The notes: generated by a model from the sequence alone, not told the origin. A stretch of DNA of 64,000 nucleotides from Caecitellus pseudoparvulus (GCA_965644315.1 CBFFRQ010000200.1:1-64000), one strand, 5' to 3'. Shown: positions 8,770 to 22,642, counted from the stretch's first letter. Program-made: numbers and translations.

Positions 8770-11700
8770 CTATGTGAAGAAGGAGCCCTGACTCCGAAGC
8801 GCGGGCTGCAACGGGGGCTTGCCTCCTGAGGCTGACACGCGAAAGCCGCTGGGGTTGCGGCCGTGGCCCGTGCCGTGCGCTGGTGTCTGCCCCAGAGCCA
8901 AGCGGCTGCTGGGCGTGTGGGCAATGGAGGCAGCGGGGTGTGTGCCCAGGCTCGCCGCCCCGAAGGCCGGCTGGTTGCCGTGGGAGCCGGAGCCGGCAGC
9001 CGCCAGGGCCATGTAGTCCGGTCGCACACCTCGCATGGTGCTGCCTGGGGAGCCCATGCCCATGCTAGCGCCCTCAGCTGTCGCCGCAGCGGTGGGGTGC
9101 CTGCGGTTTGCGGAAGGTGTGTGGAGGAAGGCGTCAGGGCCCCTGGCAGTGTGTGGCTGCACACCCTCCCCCCCCCGAGCGGGCGTGTGTACGCCGCCCA
9201 TGGATGACAGGAGGTCCGTGGACCCCCGAGATGTGCGCTCTTTCACACCACCTGGTGACATGAACGCGCCGGTGTCGGGGGGGGCTCCCCGCCGGGCCAT
9301 CGCAGCCAGGTCCGCCCCACTGGCTCGGAGGGGGTCCATGACATCCACGGAAGGCCTGGGGGGGCGCTGGGACAGCGGTGGTGCTCCCTGGCCAAAGTTC
9401 CCCGACCAGGAGTCGATGACGGTGCCCTGGCCCAGTGGATACACGGCAGGTCGAGTGGGGGTGGACGGGACACTGCGCCGCACAGCACTGGCCAGCTCTG
9501 CATCAGACACGCTTGAGGGCGCAGACACCCTGCCGACGTGCATGCCTCGGGAGGCCGCTGAACTCGGCCGGTCCTGGCGTCTCTGCGGTGTGACCATGCC
9601 AGGGTGGCTAGGTCCAGGCTCCAGAGACAATCGGGAGATGGAGGGAGCTGAGAGAAGGGGAGCAGGCGGCTGAGACGAGCCTGCCGCATCCCTCGCGAGA
9701 TGCTGGCTGGAAGGTGCCTGCAGGGACGCTCGCTGAAGCAGCGACTGGGGGCCCGCTGACACGCCCTGCCCGTCATAGGCGCCGCCAGGCGGCTGTCCTG
9801 GTCGCAGGTGCCGAGTGCCCCGGTCGCTAGCCATGCCTTGCGACACCAGCCCCTGCCACGCCTCCAGTCCCCGGTTGGCGTCTGCGTCCACGTCTCGCGA
9901 TGGCGAGTGGGGGAAGGGCCCCAGCGGATCCGACACCGCTGCTGCCCGAGCAGCGCCCCCTCGCATGGACGCATAGGGAGACAGCAGGGCAGCTGCGGTG
10001 CCTTGCGCGGTGACTTCTGAGGCAGGTTCAGGGTAGTACGCAGATGATGGCACCATGCCTTTGTCGGCGCCGAGGCTGCTGGGGCCTGCTGGGAACGCCT
10101 CTGTGCCGTCTGGCAGTGTCACGGCATGTGGACAGGCGCCGTGGCACATGTAGCACAGGCGTGCGTAGTCTTTGTTCTGATACCCGCACACCTTGCACAC
10201 CCAGATGCCCGACTCACGCCAACGCTTGTCGCGCTCCGCTTGCACGGCCCAGGCGGCCCGCTGCCGTGGGGCCATGTGTCGCGCCGCCACGGCCTCCCCC
10301 TTCACAGGGGGGTGCATGGCCCGCAGGCGGGAGGTGGTGCCCGGGCTCAGGGCACCCGGCGCCTCGCTGGCGATGTGGGCTGAAGCGGCAGCCAGCTGGG
10401 TATCGGCGTACGTGGGGGGGTCCGCAAAGTACGCCGGGAGGCGGGGCGGCTTGGCGGGGGAGGCCAGCGGCGACGGTGCGCGAGCAGGTCGCCCGCGCCG
10501 ATCTGCACCGTGCGACCCTTCTCCCTCACGAAGTGTCCGCCGCACCCACTCTGCGACGTGGCTGGGGTCCAGTGCCTGGTGTCTGCTTGCCGTGGGTGAG
10601 CCGCCGCCCACATCCTCAACAGCTTGCACAAGCGGCGTGGGGCGCCAAGCATCCATGTCGCCTTGCCCTGCCAGCGTCGGCAACGGGCCTCCCGCTGCCG
10701 TGGCCAGTGTGCTGTCGTTGACAGCCATGACCTGCGAAGGGGACGATCCGAACGCCCATGCAAGGAAGCGCGAGTAGGACACGTCGAAGCCGAGGGAAGC
10801 TGCTGGCGTGTGGGCCTTGCCTGCGCTGATGGCTCCGTACTGTGACACGGCTTCCACCCGTTGGGAGCCTGGCAGGGAGAAGCGCCGGGCGAGCAGCACG
10901 ATTTGCATGGGCGTGAGGGGCAGGCCCGCCGAGTGACACGCCGCAACAAACGACCGGAGCGGAATGGCGCCGGTGCTGGAGTCGCCAACATCGTGAGCAG
11001 CGAAAGCGGCACGAATGCGGCCGGTGGCAGACGCTTCGCCCGCGTTTTGCAGCGCCTCCACGTGGGAGAACAGCAGGCGGTGTGCAGCCCCAAGCTCCGC
11101 TTCGTCGGCCTCAATGAAGCGAACAAACTCTGCGAAGCCCAGCCGCCCCGACTTGTTCGCGTCCAACGCCGACAGAAGCCCTTGGAACTCTGACTCCTGC
11201 AAGTGCACTCCCAGCAGCCTCAACCCCGCGCGCAACGCAGCCTCGTCCAACGTGCCGCTGCCGCTGCCGTCCAGACCGCGGAAAGCTGCTGCAAGGTCCA
11301 AATCCGACGATGTAGAGATCCACGCAGCTTCTCGCAGGCGGCTGCGTGCTGCCTGGGCAGCAGGTGACAGCAACGGCACGCCGCAGTGTGCTGCCAGCCC
11401 AGTTCCCGCCATGACTTGCCGGAGGAAGGCATCCACTCCCACCCGCCCCTCGGAGTCAGGGGTCAAGCCCAGCGCACGAACAAGTGGCAACATGTGCCCG
11501 GGGGACAGCCCTGCACCCAGCAGTCCCAGGGCACGGTGCAGGTCTTCGAGGGAAATGCGACCAGACAGCCGCCCACCTGCCGCCTCGGCCACCGCAGCGT
11601 CCTGCTGTGAGCTGGAAGCATACCGTGACAACACTTCCACAGCTGGGCGATCAGGGCACCCTTCCAGCGGCGGCATGCCCCACGCACGCCGCAGCGTGTG

Positions 11701-14700
11701 CCCTAGGATGGCCATGCGAGTTCGGGCAGCGACGATGGCACCAACGGCGGCCTCGGCTGGCGACACCAGCAGCCGGCAGAACAGCATGTAGTCCACCGCC
11801 GTGCGGCGGGAGACACTCACAGGGCCACGGCTCCTGTGTTTCTTCCCATGGCGGAAGGCCTCCAGTGCGGCTTCCCCGGCACAGGACGCTGCCTGGAGGG
11901 ACCGCACGAGCGTCGCTAGCTCCCCTTCGTTGCGCAAACCCAGCCCCAGCATGCGTGTGCGGAGCACGCCTGCAAACGCATCTGGCGGCACTGTGCCACT
12001 CTCACTGACATCTTTGTCCACGAAAAGGGAGATGGGGTTCAGGGGCACAGAGCCCGCCGCGTATAGTCGTTGGTAGTGGCGCTGCAGTCGAGGCAGGAGC
12101 TTTCGCAGGGGTTTGGGCAGCAGCGCTTCGTCACTCCACACTGGGGGCGGCAGCGGCAGGTGGGCGAGGGGGTCGCTCATGCTAGGTACGTACTCCCCAT
12201 CCGGTCCCCCCAGAGCGGCATGTGTCCCGGCCAGCACCCAGTCCGGGGCGGGTTGCTCTTTGGGCTCCTCCTCTGACGCTACAGACCCTGGGCCAGCCTG
12301 GGGAAGTTGGGTGAGAGCTTGCAGCAGCCGGCGAGCCATGGCCCGCTTGCTGCTTGCGCTGTTCCCGGCCCGGTGCCACAGGCAGGCGCTGGAGGATGCT
12401 GGGCGCCCGCCTGCGCCTCTTCGCTTCTGGCTGCTGTTGATGCGCCACCCACCACCACAAGTCCACTCCGGTCCCTCAATTTCCTCCAGCACACGCTCAC
12501 GTCGTGCTCCAGGCGGCCCCTCATCACCCCCTTCCAATCCATGCTCAACCGCCAGGCTAATGTGGGGTGCAACGTGGCCGTACGCGTCACAGGCATCTTC
12601 GGCTCGCTGCCTCGGCGCCCGCGAGGAGACTTTCCCATTCGATCTTGTTGCGTCGGCCATACTAGCGTGAGCTGGCTTGTCATGGTCCATGTTGGTCAAG
12701 TACATGTCGGTAATGGCCCGGTGCAAAACGCCGGCAGTCCGCTTCGCCCACACTTCCGCCGCGTGCTGCCCTTTGCTCCGGCGCAACGCCCGTTGCGAGG
12801 GCGGCGCTTGGACCACTTTATACCGACCCCACAAAGCACCCACCCCCGCTGGCAGGCGCTCCAGCACTTCATACCCAGCACGCTGCAGCTCTGCGACCGC
12901 AGCCTTCTCTGCCCGACGCTGGCGCCGACTGCCGCCCTTGCTGGAGGCGGACTTTGTGTCTGGCCCGACGCACAGCCCCACCAAGACTTTGCACCTGTGT
13001 TCCTGTGCCACAAGGCCCTTCACACCCACGTAAGCGCCATAGAGGCCTACCACTCCTGTGGCTTGCCCTGCTGCTGTGTCTCCAACCCAGCGCTGGTGCC
13101 TGCGTGGGTTTCGACTGGCCCGTGCACGGGCTGCCTTGCGCTTTGAACCATGCCGAGAACGTCGCGACCTCCGCGTGCTCACACTGGCAGGGCCGGAGGA
13201 TGTGGAATCAGAGCCCTCGTCAGCCGCTGCGGCGCCTGCCACAGAGGCCTGGTCAGCCGCCCCCAAGTGTTGGGCCCGGATGCCGTGGGTGGGCTCGAAT
13301 CCTTTGCGCAGGCGCTTGCGAGTGGCTGCTTCGCCCACCACCCGCGCCGTCGCGACCAGCACGCCTTGCACATGTCCCGCCTCGTCATCAGACGATGAGT
13401 CGGCATCCGGCAGCGGTGCCAGTCTTGGCCCTGCATCTCCCGACACCGACGAGACGCCCGATCCAGCATCCGAAAAGTCTGAGCCGCTGTCCCCAGACGA
13501 GGACACAACACCCGACTCTTCCGACGCCGACGAGGGCGGAATACTGGCCTCACTGCTGCTCTCCTCCCCCAGCACCACAGACACGCCCTCCTCAGACTCA
13601 CTCTCTTCAGCTGGTGCTTCGCTTTCGCTCTCCGCACCCTGGGCCCGAGTCGCCGCCTCCGCCACCTGCTGAGCAGTGGCCACGTGCAAGGTGTGTGCCT
13701 GCGCACAGCGCGCTAGCAAAGCAGGCAGCCATGCCGACACGGGCCACATGCCCAGGGCACCCAGCACCCTTGCCGCGCGGGTACCGCTGAGCAAGTCCGC
13801 CAAGCTCACTGCCCCCGCGACGGCTGCTTCATCCTCGTGGGGCACAGTCACCTGTGTGGCGCCACAGACGAATTCCGCCACGGCTTCAGCCCCTGCCACA
13901 CCCCCACTGCGCAGCACTGTGGCCAAGATGCGATGGGCACTGGAAGCATCCAGCGCTGGACTGCCGCTCAACAGGGCCAGTGGCCCAGCTTCACTTTCCC
14001 CCGCATCATCCCGTCGAGCAATTGAAATGAGCACCTTGTGGGAGGAGGAAGCGACATCGGGAAGGAACCGATCTTCGGGCAACCCCATCGCTGCCAAGGC
14101 CATGCTGGCTCCGATTACGTCCGCTACTGGCGAGATGGGGACCAGAGTAGCTGTGCAAACGTGGGCTCCGCTGAGAGCTGGGTGCATCGCCTGGGTTTCG
14201 CCGGAAGGCTCTGACGTGGACTGCCCTGACTCGCTGCCACTGTCCTGCCCAGCTGCAGCCGCCAGGTCTGCCTCTGAGCCGCCCATGACGAGCAAGCCAG
14301 CGGGCAGGCCCCCTGGGGCGCGCCCAGCCGAGAGGAAGGCACTCACTGCGCCAGCTGGCACTGCACCCAGTACCACTTGCACTTCAGGCACTTCGAAGAC
14401 TTCTCCCGCATCGCCAGCGAGGGTGGGTAGTTGCTCCGCGGCCCCGTCTTGCTCAGCCTGGCCGGCAGGCGGGGCGGCCCAAATGCTGCCAGGTGTAGCT
14501 CGTGACAGGTGCGAACTAGCCCCTGCCCCTTGGCGGCCGCCTGAAGCAAAGATGGACCCTGGAGCAGAGAAACTAGTGCCCACCATCCCACCGCTGGTTT
14601 GCGATACCAAGGGAGTCATCCAGGCTTGTACAGCTCCACCACCGGTGCCTGCCAGAGCGCTGCAATGCAGGATGCCAGCCAACAAACTCAGCTCCACGTC

Positions 14701-17700
14701 ACCTAAAAACGGCGCCGCCCGCAAAAGCGCCCGGTTGCCATCTGCCAGCGATCGGGCCAACTGCACCTGCAGTGTGATGCCTGCTGCCCATGCAGCGCTG
14801 GATGCTGCGGCGTGCACAGAGCCGGAGGGGGTCAGGGCAGCCGAAGCCATGTCAACGGCTGGAGCGCCCCGCACAGACTTCGCGCTGGGGTCCACTCCTG
14901 CCCCAGCAGTGCCTGTAGCGTCTGCTGCCCACAGCGACGTGCCGCTGCGAAGCATAGATGCCGCAGACCTCTGTGCAGGCGCTGCAGCCGCCCCGGCGGG
15001 ACGAGTGGCCGCTGGGTGCAGCCTAGCACCCACCGACAGCGCTCGCAGTGCCTCTTCATACAGAGCGCGTAGACCTGTGCCAGTCAGCGCCAGGGCGGGT
15101 GCGCCTGCCGTTGGAAGCGGGTCCCAAGGTGATCTCGGTGGGCCATCGTCGCCCTCCTGCACTACACCCACCTCAGCAAACGTCGCAGGAGCGTCGTCGC
15201 TCAGGGCAGTAGCGTGGGCTGGCTCCCTGCACGTGGCCCTGAGCACTGCAAGGACATCCAGAAACACGGCACCATCGCCCCCTTCCCCTTCCCCTGCTGC
15301 CCACTGCTGTGCCCGCCACAGTAGGCCGTGTTGCTGCCCCAGTGCCACCACACCTGCGCGCAAGAGCAGTGCGGCACACCGCGCCCGAGTGTCGACACAC
15401 AGTGCTGCAGCGGCGTTGGCTATGAGGTCAGCGGCGAGGACCAGCACGTCTCCTCGCGGCAGCACTCCCCGCAGCGCCAGACCCGGGCCCGCCAGCCCCA
15501 TGCTCGGGAGAGCTGCCATGACTGCTTCACGCGTCAGGATGGCGTGTGGCGCAGTGGACAGTGCCCAGGCAGCCGCGGCAGACGGGCCCCACTGCCCCCC
15601 CTCCGCCTCGAGCGGCACTGGGCCGTCAGTCGGCAGGGATGGGAGTGCTGCTGCGACCCACGCGGCATCCTTCCAAAGATGCCCCTGCCCAAGGCGATGA
15701 GCGCAAGCGGCCTGCACCAGGGTCGCCCCCAGCGACACAGTGGTCTGAGAGCCGAGGGCCCGGGCACCTGGCCGCTGGGCTGCAGCACCGCACAGCGCCG
15801 CAGCCTGCCATGCGGCGATACATGCGCAGCCCAGACCCCAAAGCAGGTCCACCGTGTCTCGCAGGGTCAGCGAATTCAGCCCGCCCTGGGTCACGGCTTT
15901 GTCGGCAGCACGTGCGACGCCTGCCACTCCGCAGGGATGGGCCGGCGCCGTATCGTGAAGCGCCCCCGTGGCCATGTGCTGCAGCATCTCTGCCATGCGC
16001 ACCGGGGCCATGCTCCCGCTGCCGTGCTCTCCTGTTGAAGGCGGGAAGGCGGTGTGCTGCATGCGGTGGGAGCTAGGAGGCAGAGGCAGCTGTGCCCCTG
16101 CTGGGGTGTCCGCGGCGGCCTGCTCGCCCCCCTCAGACCCCGACTCCTCGCTGTCACTCCATGCCCGCTCAGCTGGGGCTGGCTCGGCTGGCGCCTCAGC
16201 TGAGGCCGCTGGGGCTGCCGTCGTGGGGTTCACGCCACTGCTTGGCGGAGCTGCATCGCCTGCCCTGGTGTCCGCCGCCACCGCATCCCGCCATGCACCG
16301 GTCAGGGAGCAGAGCCGTGGAAGACACCAACCCTCAGCCAGGCGTGCGCCCAGAGCTGCCAGCAGCAGAGCACTGAGCTGCGTGGCCGTGCTCGCTTTGA
16401 CCTCACCGCTGCGTCCTGGGCCCCATCCGAACAGCGCTGCGTCGGCGAACGTATCGCTGGTCACCGCGTCAGCGCCCTCTTCGTCCCACAGGGCAATGGC
16501 CTCCACAGCCTCCGCCGGGTCCAAGCCCATGCCCAGTGTGGAGCCTGCGAGATCAGCAGCCACCCCCAGGGGCAGCTCGGGCACAGGCCCTACCAGTTGG
16601 GGTGCATGCCCAGTCATGAGTCGGAGCAAGGCTGTGTCTGCGAGAGCTCCCTTGGGCCCGCCCCCCCGTCGCACAGCCGTGTTGAAGCCCTGGCGCAGCG
16701 CTAAAAAGGCGGTGAGCACACCCCGCCCCGAGCCGACGTTGAACAGGTTGTCACCCCGCTTGTGCACTCGCTCAGCCTCCCACAGCAACAGGCACGTGGT
16801 CAGGTGGCGCAAAGCGCGATACAAGCCTTCACTGCGCGCACGTGCTGACTGGCTCAGCACGATGCTGTGCTGGGCCACGTATTCACTCTCTGCTGGGACA
16901 TTGTACTGCCGGCGGAACCAAATGCCGATGGCGGGGCCAGGGTTGCCGTCGTTGGCGTCCCCAGGCACGCGCACGTAGCCTTCAGCCTGCAAGCAAGCGT
17001 CCACATCGGCGTGAAGGGGGGGCTCTTGCTTCACACTGCGGAGGGCAGCTCCAGTCGACGACGGAGGCCCAGCCGCTACCTTGGCATTGTACACCACTGA
17101 AAGGACGTCCACGATGACCGGCGGCGCACTGCGCCCACCCACTGCAGACTGGCGGCGGAGCAGCAGAATACGCTCAGGTGTCAGCTCTGCGCCCTCATTC
17201 AAGCTCTCGTCGCCCACCAGTTCAAAGCCAGCAGCTCCCAGGAGCGCGTCTTCGCGCTGAGTGTGCATCACCAAATCACAAATGTCTGCTGGCTCAGACG
17301 AGCCGCCCGGAGTGCCAGGTACGAACCCAGACTGCCGCAAGCGACCTTGTGGTGCCGGGCCTTGCGTGAAGAGGAACAGGGGCTCGCCGAACGCTTCATA
17401 GTTCAGACTGGCGCTGACGGCGTTGGGCTCCCCCTGTGCGAACTCGGCACATGGCAAGAGACCAGCTTCTTGCAATTCACCTGCTGAGAAGGAGGCCCGA
17501 GCCGCGTCCTCCAGCGCTGCTGCAGTGGCTGCGACCAGGTCTGCGACACTCGTTCCAGGCGGCACGTGGCTGACAGTTCCCCGCAAGTCCCCGCCAATGC
17601 CGCGCGCTGCAGCACTGGCAATGATGCTGGGCACGGGCGCAAAGCCGTGCTGCTTCAGCAACTGCACTCCGTCGGTTCCCACGCCCAGCCGCACGTCAGC

Positions 17701-18626
17701 GATGGGAGCGCCCTGCCGAGAGGACGCTGAACTGCGGGGCTCAGAGGCAAGGCTGGTATCCCAAGGCGCCGCCTCGGGCGCGTGGCGCGCAGCTGCCGCC
17801 CCTGACGCCTTCACCGCGTCCCACACGTACACATCCAGCCAATCGCTGACCCCCTGCGCATCAGCCACACCGCCAAACAGCTCAGCACCCTCCGCATCGT
17901 CAACCCCAGGTGCACTGCGGCTGCAGATATCAGCGATGATGGTGGACGCTTCGGCTGTGCCTGCGCGCAGCCCAAGCTTTGTCCTGAGGAAGCGCTTGAG
18001 TCCCTTGGGTGTCAAGGGGGCAGCCCCTGGCCCTGTCAGCGCCTGCAGCTCCTGACGGAAGCGGAACTGGTAGTGGGCGCTGGACGCCATGTTATCACTA
18101 GCACCCTGGCGCAGCGTGTCAGCCACCGCGTCGGCTTTGTCGCTGGCGATGGTCGCTTCGCGCAGCACAGCAGGCCACCGAATGTACAGCTGTGAAGATG
18201 CGGTGTAACCGAAAGACGGCTGGTCCACCAGCACTTGCAAGGTCTGTGTGGAGAGGCGGGTGGAAAGAATGGAGTGCTTCAGTCGCTGGTGCGCTCGCCT
18301 CCTGCGATTCTCACCTCGTCAGGCTCTCCCTCCAGCGGCTGCAGACTGCGCAGGGCTGCAACGAGGTCAGGCCCGAGCAAGCGGCCCGAGGCGTCAGCGT
18401 CAGCCTCCATGAGCGCATCTCGCAACCACCGGACATCTTGCAGTTTGGGTCTCTCCCACTCAGAGCCGAAGAGCTTCTTGCGAAGCCTCGAGTGTGGCAA
18501 GACGCTGCGCTGGTCCAAGTGCACTGGGCCAGCCGTAACGCCAGGCGTGCCTGGGGAGCCCAGCACGCCGCTGCTGCCGAAAGCGCTCAGCATGGACATG
18601 CCTCCATACGTATTGTACGCTGCCAT
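8770..18626 (-). CDS. Giant EF-hand and RanBP2-type zinc-finger protein, about 3261 aa
   Basis: Exon 1 is 18626-18315 (104 codons) and exon 2 is 18243-8770, a single 9.5 kb coding exon. Intron 18314-18244 is GTGAG..CAG, phase 0. An EF-hand-like loop sits at residues 76-87 (DADASGRLLGPDL). A cluster of EF-hands lies around 2170-2600, including FVDKDVSESGTV, LDGSGSGTLDEAALR and LDANKSGRLGFAEF; the last two keep the D-x-D/N-x-S-G spacing. Near residue 2785 a RanBP2-type finger reads WVCKVCGYQNKDYARLCYMC. Around 1635-1720 is a Ser/Glu acidic tract, followed by a basic Arg/Lys tract. The final 350 residues are Ser/Pro/Gly-rich. I infer a calcium-responsive scaffold, possibly cytoskeletal or flagellar. 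The middle 1500 residues are Ala-rich helices I cannot assign. Confidence 0.8.
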
Positions 18627-18844
18627 AGTACTGCAGAATCACCCTGTTTGTGGTCTCCAGTCCGAGACACAGGAACTCGAGAGCCGACCAGCAGAGTGCG
18701 GAAGTTGGATAAAACGGCAGGGGCACACCCAGCGCATGCACCTTCAGGGCGTAGTGCTGAAGTCCTGGGCAAGTCCGGCACCCACTGCGTGTGCAACAAA
18801 ACAAGAATCATGCGTCCATGGGCCATATTTCCCGCGTTTCGATT

Positions 18845-18850
18845 TGCATT
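18845..18850 (-). terminator. AATGCA (reverse strand) candidate 3'-end signal for the large membrane protein
   Basis: It lies 7 bases beyond the stop at 18858. It also falls in the short gap before the start of the EF-hand gene at 18626. Confidence 0.45.
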
Positions 18851-18857
18851 GAGCTCG

Positions 18858-21800
18858 CTACTGCAGGTGGTCGAGAATGGAGTTGATGATAGGGTGTGGC
18901 AAAAGCCACGTCATGGGCGCTGCTGTCACGGGAAACCCGAGCAGAGCAGGCGCGTAAGCCACGCCCAGTGCAAGTATGAAGGGAAGCAGAGCCACGCTGA
19001 GGTTTCGAGGCAGGCACCTCGCCCCGTCGGTAATGGCGGTGACCCAGCCATCCACGCCGATGCCCGCTCGAAGCGTGTGCCACACCAGGCCACCCACAGT
19101 GCTGGTGTGCTGAAGCCCCATACTTGGAAACAGCCATGCAAGCATGCTCAGCATGCTTGATGTGCTAAAAGCTGCCGCGCAAGCGCCCAGGAACGCCTGC
19201 AGCTCCCAGGACACCCACCGCAGCGTCACGCTTGCCCACAAGGCAGCGCCGAAAAGAACGCCCGCGGTCACAAATGACAGAGACTGCTGAAGCGCACTGA
19301 GTGGAGACAAGATCCATGAAATGGCGGACGAGATTGCCAAGCTCGCACAGACTGGCCCAGCAAAGTCACGAAACTCTGCGCTGTGCGCGGCAAGGACGCC
19401 AAGCACCGCCAGCACAAGCAACGGCGCGTGCAACATGCAGACGAAGCGCAGGACTGCCCACAGTGCCGAAAAGTACCAAATACACAACTGCACTGTCTGT
19501 GTAAACACGCCAACTAGGGTTGACGTGGCCCTCCCCCGCGAAGCTGGTCGCGCTTGGCAACACCACACGTGTGCCTCCAGCACTCGCAACAGGTACACGG
19601 AGCAGTTCACCGCGAGGGCGGCGCCCACAGCGTGCGTCAATGCACTTCTCACGCCGGGCCCTGTCCCGGCAAGCTCTGCCAGCGGCACCTGCAGCACCAG
19701 GTCAGTCATGTCGACGAAGCGCAGCGGCAGCCACGCCAAGTACGGCGCAAGACCTGCCCACGCTGACGGCACGAGCTGCAACGCAAGGAAGGCAGCTTGA
19801 CACAGCGTCCATATCCACACCAGCCGCCGGCCATGCTTCCACCATGTGTAAGTTTGAATACCTGCCCGACGCGGCGAGGCGGTGGGAACACCCCGCAGGG
19901 CAGCTTCGTGGCCGGTCCAGAGAAAGGCGTCATGCGTCGTGGCAGCCTTGTGCGTTGCCAAGCGAGCACCCTCGATGGCTGCCTGAGCTCTCGCAGCACG
20001 ATCCACCCCAGCCAGCACCGCTAATCCTCGCCACGTGTGCGCCAGCGCTGCCTGCACGGGGGATATAGAGGGTGCAACAACCCAGCCAGCCACACCCTTG
20101 CACGCTCCCCATGCGTGCCCTGCTAACACGCTTGGGTGGCGCAGAGCCTTGGAGACCACACTCCAGCCCTGTTCCCACCCTGCCTTCAGGCCGTGTTGTG
20201 CAGCCCACGTGCTCTGCAGCGGCCCCGTGCTGGAAACGCCGGTCCATGCACACACCAGCCCAGGCTCCACGCACGAACCAGCGCCAAGGCGGCGCTCCCA
20301 GGCAGGGTAACTCGCAACAAACTGCCTGGACAGCACGTTGTGTTGAGTCTTGCGGTGGATGCTGGAGGTGAGCAGATCCAGCGACAGGTGTGGCGCCTGC
20401 CACCCACACCCCGCTCGCACAGCCTGACACCACTGTGTGAAGGCAGCGTCGTCCATGCTGGCCCCAGCGGCCTTGAGCACTGCTGCCTTGGTCGCGTCCC
20501 GGGTGTCCGCGCGTTCGTCCACCAGCCACACCATGGAGAACATGCGGAACACCTCTTGCCCAGGTGCACCTTCCGGTTTGTTCTTGTCAAACCACGTGAA
20601 GTGCGCCCTGCGCCACACGAGGCCGCCGTCCCAGGCAGCCGGGACTGTGACAGCTGCTCGAGAAGCATCGTCTTGCTGGCGCATGGGCCGGCAGATCCAG
20701 GTGCAGGGTGCTCGAGCTGCGGCCGGGTGCAGGCGGTGGTGCTGCCCAGATCGCCAGCGACGCCAAGCGTCGACGCCCTCCCACACCACTTCTTTGCAAA
20801 AGAAGTACCAGTCCACGACAAACATGCGCAGGACATCTCGAGCTGCAAAAGGGCGTAGAGCAAGCCAGATGGCCTGTGTCTGCCCCACCAGTGCGTACAG
20901 GGTGGCGGCTGACAGGAGGAGGTAGATGGCACTTTGAGTGGCTTCGCTCTCCACGCCAGCCCAGGTCACCACGGCTTCTGCGCTCTGAAAGTTGGGCAAT
21001 GGTACCATACTTGCCGGTACCAGCACCGTGTATGCAAAGATAAGGGAAGGCAGCAGGCACAGCGGTACGCCTGACACCAGCAGAAGCGCCAGTGCGTTGC
21101 AGCCGACACACGCTGCGTGCCACGTCTCAAGCGTGGGTGCATCCAGAACGCGCGTAGGCTCCATATCTCCTGTGAAGGGCGAATGCATGTGGCGTTTCAT
21201 GGGTTCAGCGACTTAGCATGCGAAGGGCATGCCAACGTACCTTTCGAAATGAAGCGAAATGTGGGAACGCGGCCCGCCTTGCCTGCCTTGCCAGTCACCT
21301 TCACGCACGATGATTGGGAGAGGGATACTTCCCGTGTCGCTTCGCTGGCAAGGCGCTCCTTGCCCGCTGCCTGCTGCAGTGTGGGGCATGCTTGCAGCAG
21401 AGCTTTGTTCAGCACAACCACCTCGTCTCGATCGTTCAGCAGCAGGTACGGCGCCTGTCGATCTGTGGGCAAGTAGTCCATGTCTGGCGACATGATGGAC
21501 CGCAGCGTGCGGTCCACCTCTGCCACCACTTTCGAACTGCTGGCGTCGAAGTGCAGGGTGTGCGTCAGGCGTTTGTGGGCGCAAGCGGCCCAGGACCAAG
21601 CCCGTGGCAGCCACACCGCCATCACGCGCATGTCCCCGATTCCAGCGCCACTGCCGCTACCTTCCTTCACCTTCACGCCCTCTGGCTTCTTCTGCAGTGC
21701 CTGCCACTCAGCGGAGCCAGGCTCAAGCTGAAACAGGGTCCCTGCCACATTCTCCGCGTTAGGAGTGACCCCCTCCGCTGTGAGCTTTTTAAACAGGTTC

Positions 21801-22642
21801 AGCAGCATGAACTCTAACTCTTGAGACCCGAGGTCTGGAAGCAGTGGCGCCACGTTCTCTTTCAGCGCGTCCCACGCCGCCTCGTCGATGTACAGGCAAC
21901 CCGGCTCCTCAGCGGCAGCCTGCACTCCGCCTAAACCAGGCCCAGGCTCGGGCGGCGCATCGCGGGGGGCTTCATTACCGGATTCCTTGGCCGTTCCCTT
22001 CTCCGCTTCGGATACTTGGCTTTCTGGCGCCGTGGCCGTGGAGCTGGGGGGCGTGCCGCCAGGCTGGCTGGAGGGATTCGTGGACCCTGTGCTTGACAAG
22101 TTGCCTGCAGCGTCAGTATCAGCGGAGGGCGCGCCTTGCTCCACATGCCCGTGCGGCTGGACTTCCAGTGGGAATGTGTCGTCCCCCCCTTCGTCCGAGT
22201 CCAGCTCGGGGGAGGCCGGCTGGGCTGAAGCATGGCTCGCTGCACGTACGCGGAGGGCTTCGGCACAAGTGATTCACAAAGCATGCAATAAAGCACATGC
22301 CGCGATCTGCTCACCTCGTGGAGATGCAGCGCGTTCTTCGTGGCTCTCAGCTTGCAGGGGTGCTGACTCCGCCGCCTCTGCCAGGACAGGTTCCGGTTGT
22401 GTCGGCTGTGTGTCGCTGCCGTTATGGGCAGAGCTCGCTCGCTTTCTGGTGCGCTTCTGTGAGCCATAGTCTTTCTTGGAACCACCTTTGGATTTCTTGG
22501 ATTGCTTGATAGTGCTTGCTTTCCGGCTGCGGCCGCTCTTCCTTTCTGGCGTCTTGGGTGCAGGCGTATTGCTGGCATCTTGCAGTGGTGGCGGCGCTGC
22601 ACTCAATTTCCGCAGCCTGGCGCTGCGCCGCAGCGCAGGCAT
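18858..22642 (-). CDS. Large multi-pass membrane protein of unknown function, 1212 aa
   Basis: Exons 22642-22315, 22239-21241 and 21169-18858 join with phases 1 and 1. The start is the first ATG of exon 1; the open frame further upstream has no ATG. The N-terminal 110 residues are Lys/Arg/Ser-rich (RRSARLRKLS, SKKSKGGSKKDYGSQK), like a nuclear or nucleic-acid-binding tail. Residues 110-220 are acidic and disordered. Residues 220-440 form a soluble region with no family I know. The last exon has many hydrophobic helices, for example LALLLVSGVPLCLLPSLIFA near residue 465 and LSVALLPFILALGVAYAPAL near the C-terminus. A basic tail plus a polytopic C-terminus would fit an inner-nuclear-membrane or ER protein, but that is a guess. 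The two reverse frames that touch at 21197-21200 are exons, not separate genes. Confidence 0.72.

Noticed and set aside
13676-15700. 674-codon open frame on the + strand opposite the EF-hand giant
   Set aside because: It is a shadow frame produced by GC-rich, Ala-rich codon use on the other strand. Composition is Ala/Ser/Pro without domains, and the reverse strand has EF-hands and a zinc finger.
21197-21200. Four-base ATGA overlap between two reverse-strand frames, like a bacterial operon junction
   Set aside because: A GTACGT..CAG intron (21240-21170) splices the two frames in phase, and the genome is clearly eukaryotic, so they are exons of one gene.
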